Source: Xanthobacteraceae bacterium (lineage in GTDB: Bacteria > Pseudomonadota > Alphaproteobacteria > Rhizobiales > Xanthobacteraceae). Taken from it: a DNA stretch of 64,000 nucleotides. The DNA lies in assembly GCA_019635635.1 (NCBI GenBank), contig JAHBZB010000002.1:767204-831203 (forward strand). The letters run 5' to 3'. The notes under the pieces were generated by a model. The model was given only the letters and a program-made list of their open reading frames with translations. It made no database searches and was not told the DNA's origin. The position numbers were made by a program, and so were the translations under genes. Shown piece after piece: positions 16,628 to 26,174 of this stretch (position 1 is the first letter of the stretch; each line of letters opens with the position of its first letter).

Positions 16628-17428
16628 GTGCTGATTGTGCAGATTTCCGACATGCACGTGTCGGTGCCGGGAAAGTTATTCGGCAGACATATCGACAGCC
16701 GCGCTTCGTTCGAGCGCGCGATAACGCGCGTGCTTGCGCTCGACCCGAAACCGGATCTCGTCGTGCTCTCAGGCGACCTTGCCGAAACCGGCGCGGGCCA
16801 AGAATACGATTTCATCGCCGCGCAGATCGCGCGGCTGCCCTGCCCCGCACTCGCGATTCCCGGCAACCACGATCTGCGCGAGGAGATGCTGCGCAAGCTG
16901 CCGCGAAATGTGCAGGGGCAGGACGGCGGCCATCTGAGTTTCGCCGAAGACGGATTCCCGCTGCGCGTGATCGGGCTCGACACCATCGTGCCGGGCGAGG
17001 TTCACGGCGAAATTTGCGAGCATCGTCTCGCATGGTTGCGCGGCGTGCTGGCGAAAGACAGCAGCAAGCCTGCGATGATCGCGATGCATCACCCGCCATT
17101 CACGACCGGTTTCGTCGCGATGGACAATTACGGCATCAAGCGCGGACTAGGCGAGTTCAGGGCAATCATCGCCGAACATGCGGCAAAAATTTCCGCAATC
17201 GTCTGCGGCCATGTGCATCGGAGCATTATCGGCAATCTCTCCGGCGTACCTGTTGTGATCGCGCCGGCAACGTCTTTTCCGTTCAAGCTGGCGCTCGGCG
17301 AAAAGCCGTCGCTGCGGTTCATCGCGGAGCCGCCGCAGTTCATGGTTCACAAATGGAGCCGCGACGCGGGTTTCGTCAGCCACGTTGCTTTCGTGGACGA
17401 ATTTCCGGGACCCTATCCGCTGTCGTGA
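16628..17428 (+). CDS. GpdQ-like binuclear metallophosphoesterase (glycerophosphodiesterase / cyclic nucleotide phosphodiesterase family)
   Basis: A calcineurin-type phosphodiesterase, 266 residues, the normal size. From GTG 16628 the metal ligands are Asp8, His10, Asp50, Asn80, His195 and His197, the same numbers I recall for Enterobacter GpdQ. The remaining ligand is His154 or His155 in MHHPP. This supports both the start codon (GGAG precedes it) and a glycerophosphodiesterase role. The close relative CpdA hydrolyses cAMP and cannot be excluded by sequence alone. It is divergent from the ugp-like operon across a PHO box, so import and hydrolysis of phosphodiesters during phosphate limitation is the likely use. 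No signal peptide. Confidence 0.8.
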   Translation: MLIVQISDMHVSVPGKLFGRHIDSRASFERAITRVLALDPKPDLVVLSGDLAETGAGQEYDFIAAQIARLPCPALAIPGNHDLREEMLRKLPRNVQGQDGGHLSFAEDGFPLRVIGLDTIVPGEVHGEICEHRLAWLRGVLAKDSSKPAMIAMHHPPFTTGFVAMDNYGIKRGLGEFRAIIAEHAAKISAIVCGHVHRSIIGNLSGVPVVIAPATSFPFKLALGEKPSLRFIAEPPQFMVHKWSRDAGFVSHVAFVDEFPGPYPLS

Positions 17429-17442
17429 GACGCCATGAGCGG

Positions 17443-18906
17443 CTACGCGGCTTCTTCTATGCCGCCGGGCTGCGCCGATCGTTCGCCGATGGCATAGCCG
17501 ATCACGACCAGAACCGGGCCGCCGCCCGCACCGATCTTGCGTGACGCAAGCTGCAAAAGATCGAGCCGCTCGATCGTCTGGCCGGCGCGCGAGACGTTGC
17601 GCAAAATTGCGACCGGCAAATCGGCGGGCGCCGACTTCGCCAGCAGCGCGCGGGCAAGTTCCGGCGCCGTTTCACCCCCCATATAAATGCAGGTGGTCGC
17701 GGCAGGATCCGCGAGCGCCGCGAGATCGAGGTCTTCCGGCAGGGCGCCGTTCTTGCCGCGCGCAGTCACGAATTGCACACGTCGCCCGAAATCGCGGTGA
17801 CTGAGCGATTGTTTGAGCGCGGCAGCGGCTGCCGAGGCGGCAGTTACGCCCGGCACGATCTCGACCGCGATACCGGCCGCGTTACAGGCCTCGATTTCCT
17901 CGCCGGCGCGCGCGAAGATCGCGGTATCGCCACCCTTGAGGCGAACCACTCTTTTTCCTTTTGCGGCCGATGACAGCATCAGCGCATTGATGTCGGCTTG
18001 TTTACAAGATGCTCCGTCGCCGATCTTTCCGACCGAAATCTTCTTCGCCTCGCGCCGCGCGAAATCGAGAATCCCGTCCGAGACGAGATCGTCGAACAGA
18101 ATGAGGTCGGCCGATTGCAGCGCACGCACCGCGCGCAGCGTGAGCAGTTCGGGATCGCCGGGGCCGGCGCCGACCAGCGTAACGGAGCCCTGCTCCGCGC
18201 TCGCGCCTTCCTCGCGCAACTTGCTCATGATCTTTCGGTAGTCGTGCTCGCCCGGAACATGCGCGGGTTCGGCAAGCGCATGCGCGGTGAATATCTGCCA
18301 GAAGCGGCGGCGCGCGGCGAAGGAAAGATTTTCGCCCGACTGCATGATGCCGCGCCAGCGGCGCGCGGCTTCCGCCCAAAACGCAAAGCCGGCGGGCAAA
18401 ATCGCTTCGATCTTGGCGCGGATCGCCTGCCCGAATACGGGTGCCGCGCCATCGGTCGAAATACCGATCACGAGCGGCGAACGGTTCACGATGGAGCCGA
18501 AGGCAAAATCGCAGAAGGCGGGCTTGTCGATCACGTTGACCGGCACGCCGGCAGCGCGCACGGCAAGAGCGAAGCGCTCGCATTCTGCATCCGACTTGAA
18601 CGTGCCGACCGCGATGGCCGCGCCGGGGAAATCCTCCGCCTGCCAGCTTCGCGCATGCAGCGTGATCTCGCCGCCCGGCGCTTCCTGCGAGAGCGCGAGC
18701 AGATCGGCACCGGCCTTCGGCGCATAGACATCGACACGCGCGCCTGCCGCGGACAGGAGCTCGATCTTCCAGACCGCTCCCGCGCCTTCGGCCGCGACCA
18801 GCGTGCGCTTGCCCTCTAACGCATAGAACACCGGAAGGCGCGCGAGCTTGCCCATGCGGCCGCGCGGCGCTTCAGACGGTTTGCGGGACTCGAGCGCTTT
18901 CAACAT
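17443..18906 (-). CDS. cysG: Siroheme synthase (multifunctional CysG)
   Basis: A cytoplasmic enzyme that methylates uroporphyrinogen III, oxidises precorrin-2 and inserts iron to make siroheme. In 487 residues it joins an N-terminal NAD-binding dehydrogenase/ferrochelatase half (to about residue 230) to a C-terminal SUMT half with VGAGPGDPELLTLRAVRALQ, VRLKGGDTAIFARAGEE and VPGVTAASAAAA. It is the last gene of the nitrate operon and overlaps the nasA end by 35 bp. Its product is the cofactor of the nitrite reductase encoded at 23187-24944. Confidence 0.94.
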   Translation of the reverse strand: MLKALESRKPSEAPRGRMGKLARLPVFYALEGKRTLVAAEGAGAVWKIELLSAAGARVDVYAPKAGADLLALSQEAPGGEITLHARSWQAEDFPGAAIAVGTFKSDAECERFALAVRAAGVPVNVIDKPAFCDFAFGSIVNRSPLVIGISTDGAAPVFGQAIRAKIEAILPAGFAFWAEAARRWRGIMQSGENLSFAARRRFWQIFTAHALAEPAHVPGEHDYRKIMSKLREEGASAEQGSVTLVGAGPGDPELLTLRAVRALQSADLILFDDLVSDGILDFARREAKKISVGKIGDGASCKQADINALMLSSAAKGKRVVRLKGGDTAIFARAGEEIEACNAAGIAVEIVPGVTAASAAAAALKQSLSHRDFGRRVQFVTARGKNGALPEDLDLAALADPAATTCIYMGGETAPELARALLAKSAPADLPVAILRNVSRAGQTIERLDLLQLASRKIGAGGGPVLVVIGYAIGERSAQPGGIEEAA

Positions 18907-21574
18907 CGTTCACGATCCTTTTCAATTCCGGCTTGCAGGAGCCGCAATTCGTTCCGGCGCGAAGCAAGGCGCCGATCTCCTCGACGCTGGCCGCTTTTCC
19001 GCTTTCGATCGCCGCGCGGATGGTGGCGAGGCCGACGCCGAAGCAGGCACAGACCAGCGGCCCGCAGTCAGCCTGCCCGTCGAGACTTCTTCCGGAGAGA
19101 AACGCGCTGCGCTCTTTTGCGCTCAGCGCGCCATTCGCGAAGGCCGCGCAGGCGGCATTCCACGAAACCGCTTTGTTCGCGGGCGCCACGAACAGCGCCA
19201 ACTCGATGCTCTCGTTGCGGACCAGCGCTGCGCGGAACACGTTCGCGGCGTCATCGGTGTATTCAATAAGGTTCGCATCCGGTGGCGCGTTCTCCGACAG
19301 ATACGCGCGCCAGTACGCGGCGTTCTGCGTACCGGCGAAAAGAACGCCCTCGCCGCCCTCGACTGCAACGCGCGACCAAGAGAGACCCTCGGACAATTCG
19401 ATCCGCTTTCGCGCGAGAATAAAACCCGCGAATGGAAATTCGACCGGCTCGATTGCAACGGGCGTCGCCTTCGCTTCCGGCTGACCCGAAAGCGGATCGG
19501 TCACGGCGACCACGACATCGCCGATGCGGCCGCTCCCGCTATTTGCTTGCGTCCAATGGATTGGCGCAAACAGCGAACCCCGTTGCTGGCCTTCCTCGAT
19601 CTTCACTTTCAGGATGGCTTTGCCATGCACGGAGCGCACGCGCGCGTGGCTGCCGTCACGCAACCCGGCGTGGCGCGCATCATCTGGATTCACTTCGACG
19701 AACGGCTCCGGAATGTGCTGGCCGAGCCGCGGGCTCAATCCGGTTCGGGACATGGTGTGCCACTGGTCACGGATGCGGCCCGTGTTCAGGCGCAGCGGAT
19801 ATTCGGACGATAATTCGCCATGCAGCTTCGGTTGCGCCAGTTCGGCAAATTTGGCGCGGCCGGTCGGGGTGAAAAAGCCGCCGTTCGCGAAGAAGCGCGT
19901 CTCGGGCGGGCCATTCTTCGTGCGCTTCGGCCACAGCACCGGATCGAGCGCGTCGTAAGCGCCCTGATCGACCGAGCGCAGCGCGCCGATGTCGAAATCG
20001 CGCGTGCCGTTATTCTCGAACGCGGAAAGTGCGGCATGTTCGCGGAATATTTCGGCCGCCGAGACGTAAGCGAAGGCTTCGCCGAAGCCCATCCGAGCGG
20101 CAACTTCGGAAACGATCTTCCAGTCGGGCTTCGCCTCTCCCGGCATCGCAAGAAATGCGCGCTGGCGCGAGATGCGGCGCTCGGAATTCGTAACTGTGCC
20201 GTCTTTCTCGCCCCACGCCGCCGCAGGCAGGACGACATGCGCGCCGCTTGCGACAGTATCGCTCGACAAAACATTTTCGGAGACGACGAGTAGATCGAGT
20301 TTCTTCAACGCATCTGCGACAAAACCCGCGCGCGGCAGCGACACGGCCGGGTTCGTCGCCATCACCCAGAGCGCCTTGATTTCGCCGCGGCCGATCGCCT
20401 CGAACATCTGCACGGCTTTCTTGCCTTCACGCGTCGCCATGTTCGGCGCGTTCCAGAAACGCCGTACGCGGTCGATTTCCTCGGGCGTGAAATTCATGTG
20501 CGCGGCAAGCTGGTTTGCGAGCCCGCCGACCTCGCGACCGCCCATCGCATTCGGCTGGCCGGTCAGCGAAAACGGAGCCATGCCGGCGCGGCCGATGCGC
20601 CCGGCCGCAAGATGACAATTGATGATCGCGTTCGCCTTGTCGGTGCCCTGCGCCGACTGGTTCACGCCCTGCGAGAACGCGGTCACGACGCGCTTGGTGG
20701 TGCGGAACAGCTCGTAGAACGCAAGGATGTCCTTTCGCGAAAGGCCGGTCCGGGCGGCAACGCTTTCGAGCGACGGCGCGATCTCGCGCGCGCGCATGAG
20801 CGCGGCCTCGAAGCCTTCGGTGTGCCGCGAGATGTAATCGAAATCGAGCGTGTGCCTGTCGGCGAGTTCGGCAAGCAGGCCGGAGAACAGCACCGTGTCC
20901 ATGCCCGGCGCGATCGCGAGGAAAAGATCGGCGTCTTCCGCGCTTGCCGTGCGGCGCGGGTCGATCACGACGATTTTGGTTCCGCGGCGCTCGCGGCTTT
21001 CCAACATGCGGCGAAACAGCACCGGATGGCACCAGGCCGCGTTCGAGCCGACGAGCACGATCAGATCGGCTTCGTCGAGATCCTCGTAACAGCCGGGCGC
21101 CGTATCGGCGCCGAATGCGCGGCGGTGTGCCGCGACCGACGAGGCCATGCAGAGCCGCGAATTCGTATCGACATTCGCGCTGCCGATGAATCCTTTCATC
21201 AGCTTGTTCGCGACGTAGTAGTCCTCGGTCAGCAACTGGCCGGAAAGATAGAACGCAACCGCGTCCGGCCCGTGTTGCTCGATGATCGAACGAAAGCCGT
21301 CCGCGACTTTCGAGACGGCCGTGCCCCAGTCCGTGCGCATTAGCTCGCCGCGCGTTCCGCGCATCATCGGGTAGAGGAGCCGCGTGCCGAGGCCGAGCGT
21401 TTCGCCGAGCGCCGAACCCTTGGAGCAAAGCTTTCCGAAATTCGCGGGATGCGCGGGATCGCCGGAAATTTCCGCGCCGCCGCTACCGTCGGGCCGCGCA
21501 AGCACGCCGCAACCGACTCCGCAATAAGGACAGGTGGTCCGCACCGCCGGGGCTATCGGTGCCTGCATGTTCAT
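18872..21574 (-). CDS. nasA: Assimilatory nitrate reductase catalytic subunit
   Basis: A cytoplasmic molybdopterin enzyme reducing nitrate to nitrite. It has 900 residues: an N-terminal 4Fe-4S domain with Cys15, Cys18, Cys22 and Cys50, the bis-MGD-binding core of the NasA/NarB class, a molydopterin dinucleotide-binding domain near residues 570-690, and a C-terminal BFD-like 2Fe-2S domain with Cys842, Cys844, Cys877 and Cys880. No signal peptide. Its ATG shares one base with the stop of the upstream flavoprotein (TGATG), which suggests that protein is its electron donor. Bradyrhizobium names the equivalent gene nasC. Confidence 0.94.
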   Translation of the reverse strand: MNMQAPIAPAVRTTCPYCGVGCGVLARPDGSGGAEISGDPAHPANFGKLCSKGSALGETLGLGTRLLYPMMRGTRGELMRTDWGTAVSKVADGFRSIIEQHGPDAVAFYLSGQLLTEDYYVANKLMKGFIGSANVDTNSRLCMASSVAAHRRAFGADTAPGCYEDLDEADLIVLVGSNAAWCHPVLFRRMLESRERRGTKIVVIDPRRTASAEDADLFLAIAPGMDTVLFSGLLAELADRHTLDFDYISRHTEGFEAALMRAREIAPSLESVAARTGLSRKDILAFYELFRTTKRVVTAFSQGVNQSAQGTDKANAIINCHLAAGRIGRAGMAPFSLTGQPNAMGGREVGGLANQLAAHMNFTPEEIDRVRRFWNAPNMATREGKKAVQMFEAIGRGEIKALWVMATNPAVSLPRAGFVADALKKLDLLVVSENVLSSDTVASGAHVVLPAAAWGEKDGTVTNSERRISRQRAFLAMPGEAKPDWKIVSEVAARMGFGEAFAYVSAAEIFREHAALSAFENNGTRDFDIGALRSVDQGAYDALDPVLWPKRTKNGPPETRFFANGGFFTPTGRAKFAELAQPKLHGELSSEYPLRLNTGRIRDQWHTMSRTGLSPRLGQHIPEPFVEVNPDDARHAGLRDGSHARVRSVHGKAILKVKIEEGQQRGSLFAPIHWTQANSGSGRIGDVVVAVTDPLSGQPEAKATPVAIEPVEFPFAGFILARKRIELSEGLSWSRVAVEGGEGVLFAGTQNAAYWRAYLSENAPPDANLIEYTDDAANVFRAALVRNESIELALFVAPANKAVSWNAACAAFANGALSAKERSAFLSGRSLDGQADCGPLVCACFGVGLATIRAAIESGKAASVEEIGALLRAGTNCGSCKPELKRIVNDVESARVPQTV

Positions 21575-23190
21575 CAGTAGACGTCCGCCTGATAGCGCTT
21601 CGCTTTTTTAAGCGCGTTCACATAAGCGACGGCGTCTTCCGCGGAGCGCTTGCCGTGCGTTGCCACGATCTCGGCCAGCGCGCCTTCGACGTCCTTGGCC
21701 ATACGCTTGGCGTCGCCGCATATATAGAAGTGAGCGCCGGCCTCGAGCCATGCGAAGATTTCGGTGCCCTCCTCGCGCATGCGGTCCTGCACATAGATTT
21801 TCTCGCTGCCGTCGCGCGACCATGCGAGCGTGAGGCGCGTGAGCAGCCCCGCCGCCTGCATGCCCTCGAACTCATCGCGATAGAAATAGTCGCAATCGCT
21901 GCGCTGGTGGCCAAAGAAGAGCCAGTTCCTGCCCTTGGCTTTCGTCGCCATGCGCTCTTGCAGGAATGCGCGGAACGGCGCGACGCCGGTGCCGGGGCCG
22001 ACCATGATGACCGGCACTTCCGGATTTTCCGGAAGCTCGAAATTGTGCGCGCGCTGAACATAGACCTTCAGCGCGCCGCCGGGCTCAAGGCCGTTCGCGA
22101 GGAAATCCGACGCGACCCCGCGCCGCTCGCGCCCGTTGATGACGTAACGCACGAGATCGACGGTGAGCGAGACCTTGTCCTTGTGCGCCTTCGGGCTCGA
22201 CGAGATCGAATAAAGCCGCGGCTGCAATGACTCGAGCGCCTCGACGAAAACTTCCGGATCGGGGTGGATACCCTCGAATTTCTTCACCGCTGCCAGCACG
22301 TCGAGCGTCTCGGCATCGCCGTCCGGGTCTTCACCGGCAGCCAGCGCTTTCGCTTTCATGCGTCGCTCGCCGCCGACCAGAAGTGAAATCAACTGGAACA
22401 GCGAATCCGGTGCCGGTGCGAGCGAAACTTCCTTGCGCAATACTTCGCGAAATGTTTTGCCGCCAACCTTCGCGTCAGGCCGCGCGCCGATGAGCGCGAT
22501 CACCGCGTCGACAAGGCCCGGATGGTTCTCCGGAAATATGCCGAAGGAATCGCCGACCACGTAATCGAGGCCGGTGCCGGAAAGATCGAAGTCGATGTGA
22601 TGCGTGCGCTTCTCTGACTTCGCGCCGTTCAGAAGATAGCGCGCCGACAGTTTCGCGGTTACCGGATTGTCACGCGAGCGGCCGGGCGCGGATGCAGGCG
22701 CTTCGGCTTGCTGCGTCTGCGCGCTTGCGGGCGCGGGCGGCGCAGCAATATCGCCGAATTCCTCGAACAGCTTCTTCAGCATCCGGTTGGTTTCCTTGCC
22801 GCCCGGAACGCAGAGATTGAGCCGCTCCTCGCTTTTCAGGAACAGCGCGTTCGAATAGTCTTCGCAATTGTAGCCGCATTGCCCGCAATCCTGCTGCGCC
22901 ATCGCGGCCATCAGCTTGCGGCGGAACGGGCGCGGCTCGGCGAGCTTCATGCGCTCCACGATCGGCATGGTCTGGTCGTGCCAAGGCGCCTCGCCGTCGT
23001 CGCCGTCGTCGAGCGGACCTTTCGGCATTTCCGGCAGCAGGCCTTTCGCCTGATCCTGCGTCAGCGCCGTGACCTGATCGAGTGAGACGAGACCTGCGAA
23101 AAATCCGTTCAGCCAGGCGCGCTGTTCCTCGGAGAACGGCGCGCTCTCCGGAACGATCATCGGCAATACCGGCTGCGCATTGACCGTCAT
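21574..23190 (-). CDS. CysJ-like FAD/NADPH reductase with added 4Fe-4S motif
   Basis: A 538-residue flavoprotein whose residues about 165-538 are the FAD- and NADPH-binding half of sulfite reductase alpha subunit (RLYSISSSP for FAD, GPGTGVAPFRAF for pyrophosphate, YICGDAKRMAKDV). It has no flavodoxin domain. Instead the N-terminal part contains Cys102, Cys105, Cys109 and Cys127 (CX2CX3CX17C), a likely 4Fe-4S site, and a linker rich in Ala, Pro and Gln. It overlaps nirA (ATGA) and nasA (TGATG), so it probably feeds NADPH electrons to one or both. Relatives in nitrate operons are usually labelled sulfite reductase alpha subunit. Confidence 0.85.
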   Translation of the reverse strand: MTVNAQPVLPMIVPESAPFSEEQRAWLNGFFAGLVSLDQVTALTQDQAKGLLPEMPKGPLDDGDDGEAPWHDQTMPIVERMKLAEPRPFRRKLMAAMAQQDCGQCGYNCEDYSNALFLKSEERLNLCVPGGKETNRMLKKLFEEFGDIAAPPAPASAQTQQAEAPASAPGRSRDNPVTAKLSARYLLNGAKSEKRTHHIDFDLSGTGLDYVVGDSFGIFPENHPGLVDAVIALIGARPDAKVGGKTFREVLRKEVSLAPAPDSLFQLISLLVGGERRMKAKALAAGEDPDGDAETLDVLAAVKKFEGIHPDPEVFVEALESLQPRLYSISSSPKAHKDKVSLTVDLVRYVINGRERRGVASDFLANGLEPGGALKVYVQRAHNFELPENPEVPVIMVGPGTGVAPFRAFLQERMATKAKGRNWLFFGHQRSDCDYFYRDEFEGMQAAGLLTRLTLAWSRDGSEKIYVQDRMREEGTEIFAWLEAGAHFYICGDAKRMAKDVEGALAEIVATHGKRSAEDAVAYVNALKKAKRYQADVY

Positions 23191-24944
23191 TCGGCAGCCT
23201 CCGCGTCGAACATCGCGCGCAAAGCGTCGACATCGTGACGCTTCGCAAAAGCGAGGAAGGTTTCGCTGCCGTCGCGCTGCGCGAGATAGCCTTTCAGCAT
23301 TTTCTCGACGACTTGCGGTGCGCGCTCCGCCTTCACGTCGCGATAGATTTCGCGGCCGATGGCAGCGTCCTCGCCGAAGCCGCCGCCGACAAAGATGTGA
23401 TAGCCCTCGACCGTCTCGCCTTCGGTTCCGGATTCGACGCGCGCGCCGATCAGGCCGATGTCGCCGATATAATGCTGCGCGCAGGAATGATGGCAGCCGG
23501 TGAGATGGATGTTCACCGGACCGTCAAGCTGCACGCGTGCTTCGCAATGATCGGCAATCGCAGCCGCGTGACCCTTGGTGTCGGAAGCCGAGAAGCGGCA
23601 ACCCTTGTTGCCGGTGCAGGCGACGAGGCCCGCGCGCACCGACGCAGCCCTGGTGGTGAGGCCGAGTTGTTCGATCGCGGCTTCCGCGAGCGCGACCTTC
23701 TCCGTGGGCACGCCCGAGATCAGAAGATTCTGCCAGACGGTCAGGCGAATATCGCCGTCGCCGAGATCGGTCGAAATTTTTGCGATCCCCCGCATCTGCC
23801 CGGCGGTGATCTTTCCGACCGGCAGTACGACGCCGATCCAGTGCAGGCCCTGCTGCTTCTGTTCGTGCACGCCGATATGGGCGAGCCGGTCGAACGGGAG
23901 ACGCGGCTTTACCGCTTCCGGAGGCACGCGCGTCAGCTTCGTACCGAGTTTTTCCTCGACCGCCGCGAGATATTTCTCGAAGCCCCAGGCATCGAGCACA
24001 TATTTCATGCGCGCTTTCAGGCGGTTGGTGCGGTCGCCATGATCGATGAAGACGCGGACGATCGCATCCGCGACTTTTCCCGCGTCGGCGGGTTTCACAA
24101 TCACGCCGGTGTCGCGCGCAAAATCCTTGTGGCCGGTGATCCCGCCGAGCGCGAGCCGGAACCAGACACCAGCCTCGACACCGAAGCCGTCAAGAACTTC
24201 GACCGCCTGAAAGCCGATGTCGTTGGTGTCTTCCAGCACCGGGATGATGCCGGCGCCATCGAAGGCTACGTTGAACTTGCGCGGCAGGCCGTAGAGTCCG
24301 CGATCGTTCAGGATGCGGTGATGCCATTCGCGCGCGTAAGGGCGCGTGTCGAGCAATTCCTGCGGATCGATGCCCGCGGTCGGCGTGCCGGTGACGTTGC
24401 GAATATTATCCGCGCCCGTGCCTTTCGTAGCCAAGCCAATGTCAACGATCTTTTCAATCAAGACAGGGCCGTCAGCGGCCGGGATCTCGCGGATTTGCAG
24501 GTTCGCGCGGGTCGTCACATGCGTGTAACCGCCGCCATGTTCATCGGCAATATCGGCAAGGGATGCAAATTGCCACGATTTCAGGATGCCGTTTGCGATC
24601 CGCAGGCGGCACATGAACGAATCCTGTACCGGCGCGACATAAAACAGGCCGTGATACTTCCAGCGGAAAACGTCCTGCCCCTTCGGAAAAGCGCCGCTCT
24701 TCGCCTGCTCTTTCAGCCTCGCATAAGCATCGAAAGCGTGCTCCTCGCGCTTGCCTTTCTCCTCGGCCGCGAGTTTTTTTCCTTCCGCCTCAAAACGCGC
24801 CTGCGCGGCCAAATGCGCGGCGTCCGGTCCGGACGGCGCGGCGGCGGTATTCCCGTTTACGCCGCGTGCCGCACGCGCGGTCTGCAATCCGGAAGCGAAG
24901 CCTTCGAGATAGCGCTTCTGTTCGGGATTGAAATCGGCGGACAT
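23187..24944 (-). CDS. nirA: Assimilatory nitrite reductase (siroheme, NirA type)
   Basis: Reduces nitrite to ammonium with six electrons at a siroheme-4Fe-4S centre. It has 585 residues with two sulfite/nitrite reductase repeats: half-domains near TTRANLQIREIPA and LTVWQNLLISGVP. The cluster ligands are Cys443, Cys449, Cys484 and Cys488 (ACTGNKGC, GCHHSC). ATG 24944 starts 3 bp after the preceding stop; the open frame running to 25553 is a shadow inside the FAD gene. There is no fused NADH domain as in NirB, so electrons must come from a partner, probably the flavoproteins on either side. Confidence 0.93.
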   Translation of the reverse strand: MSADFNPEQKRYLEGFASGLQTARAARGVNGNTAAAPSGPDAAHLAAQARFEAEGKKLAAEEKGKREEHAFDAYARLKEQAKSGAFPKGQDVFRWKYHGLFYVAPVQDSFMCRLRIANGILKSWQFASLADIADEHGGGYTHVTTRANLQIREIPAADGPVLIEKIVDIGLATKGTGADNIRNVTGTPTAGIDPQELLDTRPYAREWHHRILNDRGLYGLPRKFNVAFDGAGIIPVLEDTNDIGFQAVEVLDGFGVEAGVWFRLALGGITGHKDFARDTGVIVKPADAGKVADAIVRVFIDHGDRTNRLKARMKYVLDAWGFEKYLAAVEEKLGTKLTRVPPEAVKPRLPFDRLAHIGVHEQKQQGLHWIGVVLPVGKITAGQMRGIAKISTDLGDGDIRLTVWQNLLISGVPTEKVALAEAAIEQLGLTTRAASVRAGLVACTGNKGCRFSASDTKGHAAAIADHCEARVQLDGPVNIHLTGCHHSCAQHYIGDIGLIGARVESGTEGETVEGYHIFVGGGFGEDAAIGREIYRDVKAERAPQVVEKMLKGYLAQRDGSETFLAFAKRHDVDALRAMFDAEAAE

Positions 24945-24946
24945 GA

Positions 24947-26164
24947 TTACGCCGCCTCGCGCATCGCGAGCGTGCGCCCAAAGGCGAGCTCGCCGCGCAT
25001 ATCCGCAACCGAAGCGCCGGAGCGAATGAGTTCGAGATACCAGGTCCCGTCCGCGGTATCGCCGAACAACACGACGCCGACGAGCTTCTCGCCACGCAGG
25101 ATCAATTTCTTGTAAATCCTCGCCGCCGGATCGCGAAACACGAGCGGCTCGCAATTCTCGTCCGCGCCGGCGAAGTTTCCGGCGGAGAAAACGCTCAACC
25201 CGGTCACCTTCAAGTTGGTCGCAGTCTTTGCCGGACTGAACGACGCCTGCTCGCCTGCGAGCGTGTGCGCGGCGGCGACCGCCATTTCGTAAAGCGGCTC
25301 GACGAAACCGTAGCAACGATCGGCGTGTTCGGCGCATTCGCCGAGCGCGAGAATATCCGGATCCGAGGTGCGCATGTCGTCGCCGACGACGATGCCGCGC
25401 TCGACATGCAGGCCTGCGTCCCGCGCGATCCGCGTTTCGGGGCGGATGCCGGCGGCCATGACCACGAGATCGGCGGGATAGATCGTGCCGTCGTCGAGCA
25501 GCACGGCCTCCGCGCGCTCGTTCCCGAGAATTGCCTTCGTCTGCGCGAGGCAATGAACCTTGATGCCCCGGCTTTCGAGCGCGCGCTGCAAATACGCTCC
25601 CGCTGTAGCGTCGAGCTGCAATTCCATGGGGTGCGCCATGAGGTGCAAGACGACGACGTTCATGCCGCGTTTCTTAAGCGCGGCCGCAGCCTCAAGCCCG
25701 AGCAGTCCACCGCCGATCACGACCGCGTTCGCGCCGGGCGTTTCGGCGGCGGCGAGCATGGTCTGCACATCGCCGAAGTCGCGGAACGCAACCACGCCGG
25801 GAAGATCCTTTCCCGCTACCGGCAGAATGAACGGCGCGGACCCGGTCGCGAGCACCAGCCTGTCGTAAGCCGTTTCCCCGCGCGCGGAGACGACGACCTT
25901 GCGGGCACGGTCGATCTTCGTGACGGTCTCGCCGAAGCGGCACACGATCTTATGCTGCGTGTACCACGCGGCATCATGCACCACGATATTCTCAAAGCTC
26001 TCCTCGCCGGCGAGCACCGGCGAAAGCATGATGCGATTGTAATTTCCGTGCGGCTCGGCCCCGAACAGCGTGATGTCAAAGGCATCCGGCATGGCACGGC
26101 AGAGATGCTCGAGCATTCTCCCCGACGCCATACCGCTGCCGACAATGACAAGCCGTTCGCGCAC
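24947..26164 (-). CDS. NAD(P)/FAD-dependent oxidoreductase of the nitrate assimilation operon (Flp-like)
   Basis: A 405-residue pyridine-nucleotide disulfide oxidoreductase-fold protein matching the N-terminal half of NirB and NasB. FAD binding is shown by VIVGSGMASGRMLEHL at the start and DILALGECAEH near residue 275; VVIGGGLLGLEAAAAL near 148 binds NAD. It sits between the haemoglobin and nirA, the position taken by flp in the Bradyrhizobium narK-bjgb-flp-nasC operon. It could reduce the haemoglobin (NO detoxification) or donate electrons to nitrate or nitrite reductase. Confidence 0.85.
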   Translation of the reverse strand: MRERLVIVGSGMASGRMLEHLCRAMPDAFDITLFGAEPHGNYNRIMLSPVLAGEESFENIVVHDAAWYTQHKIVCRFGETVTKIDRARKVVVSARGETAYDRLVLATGSAPFILPVAGKDLPGVVAFRDFGDVQTMLAAAETPGANAVVIGGGLLGLEAAAALKKRGMNVVVLHLMAHPMELQLDATAGAYLQRALESRGIKVHCLAQTKAILGNERAEAVLLDDGTIYPADLVVMAAGIRPETRIARDAGLHVERGIVVGDDMRTSDPDILALGECAEHADRCYGFVEPLYEMAVAAAHTLAGEQASFSPAKTATNLKVTGLSVFSAGNFAGADENCEPLVFRDPAARIYKKLILRGEKLVGVVLFGDTADGTWYLELIRSGASVADMRGELAFGRTLAMREAA

Positions 26165-26174
26165 AGGTTGATTC

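Noticed and set aside
23235-25115. 626-codon open frame on the plus strand
   Set aside because: Antisense to nirA, which carries all four siroheme-cluster cysteines in the correct frame.
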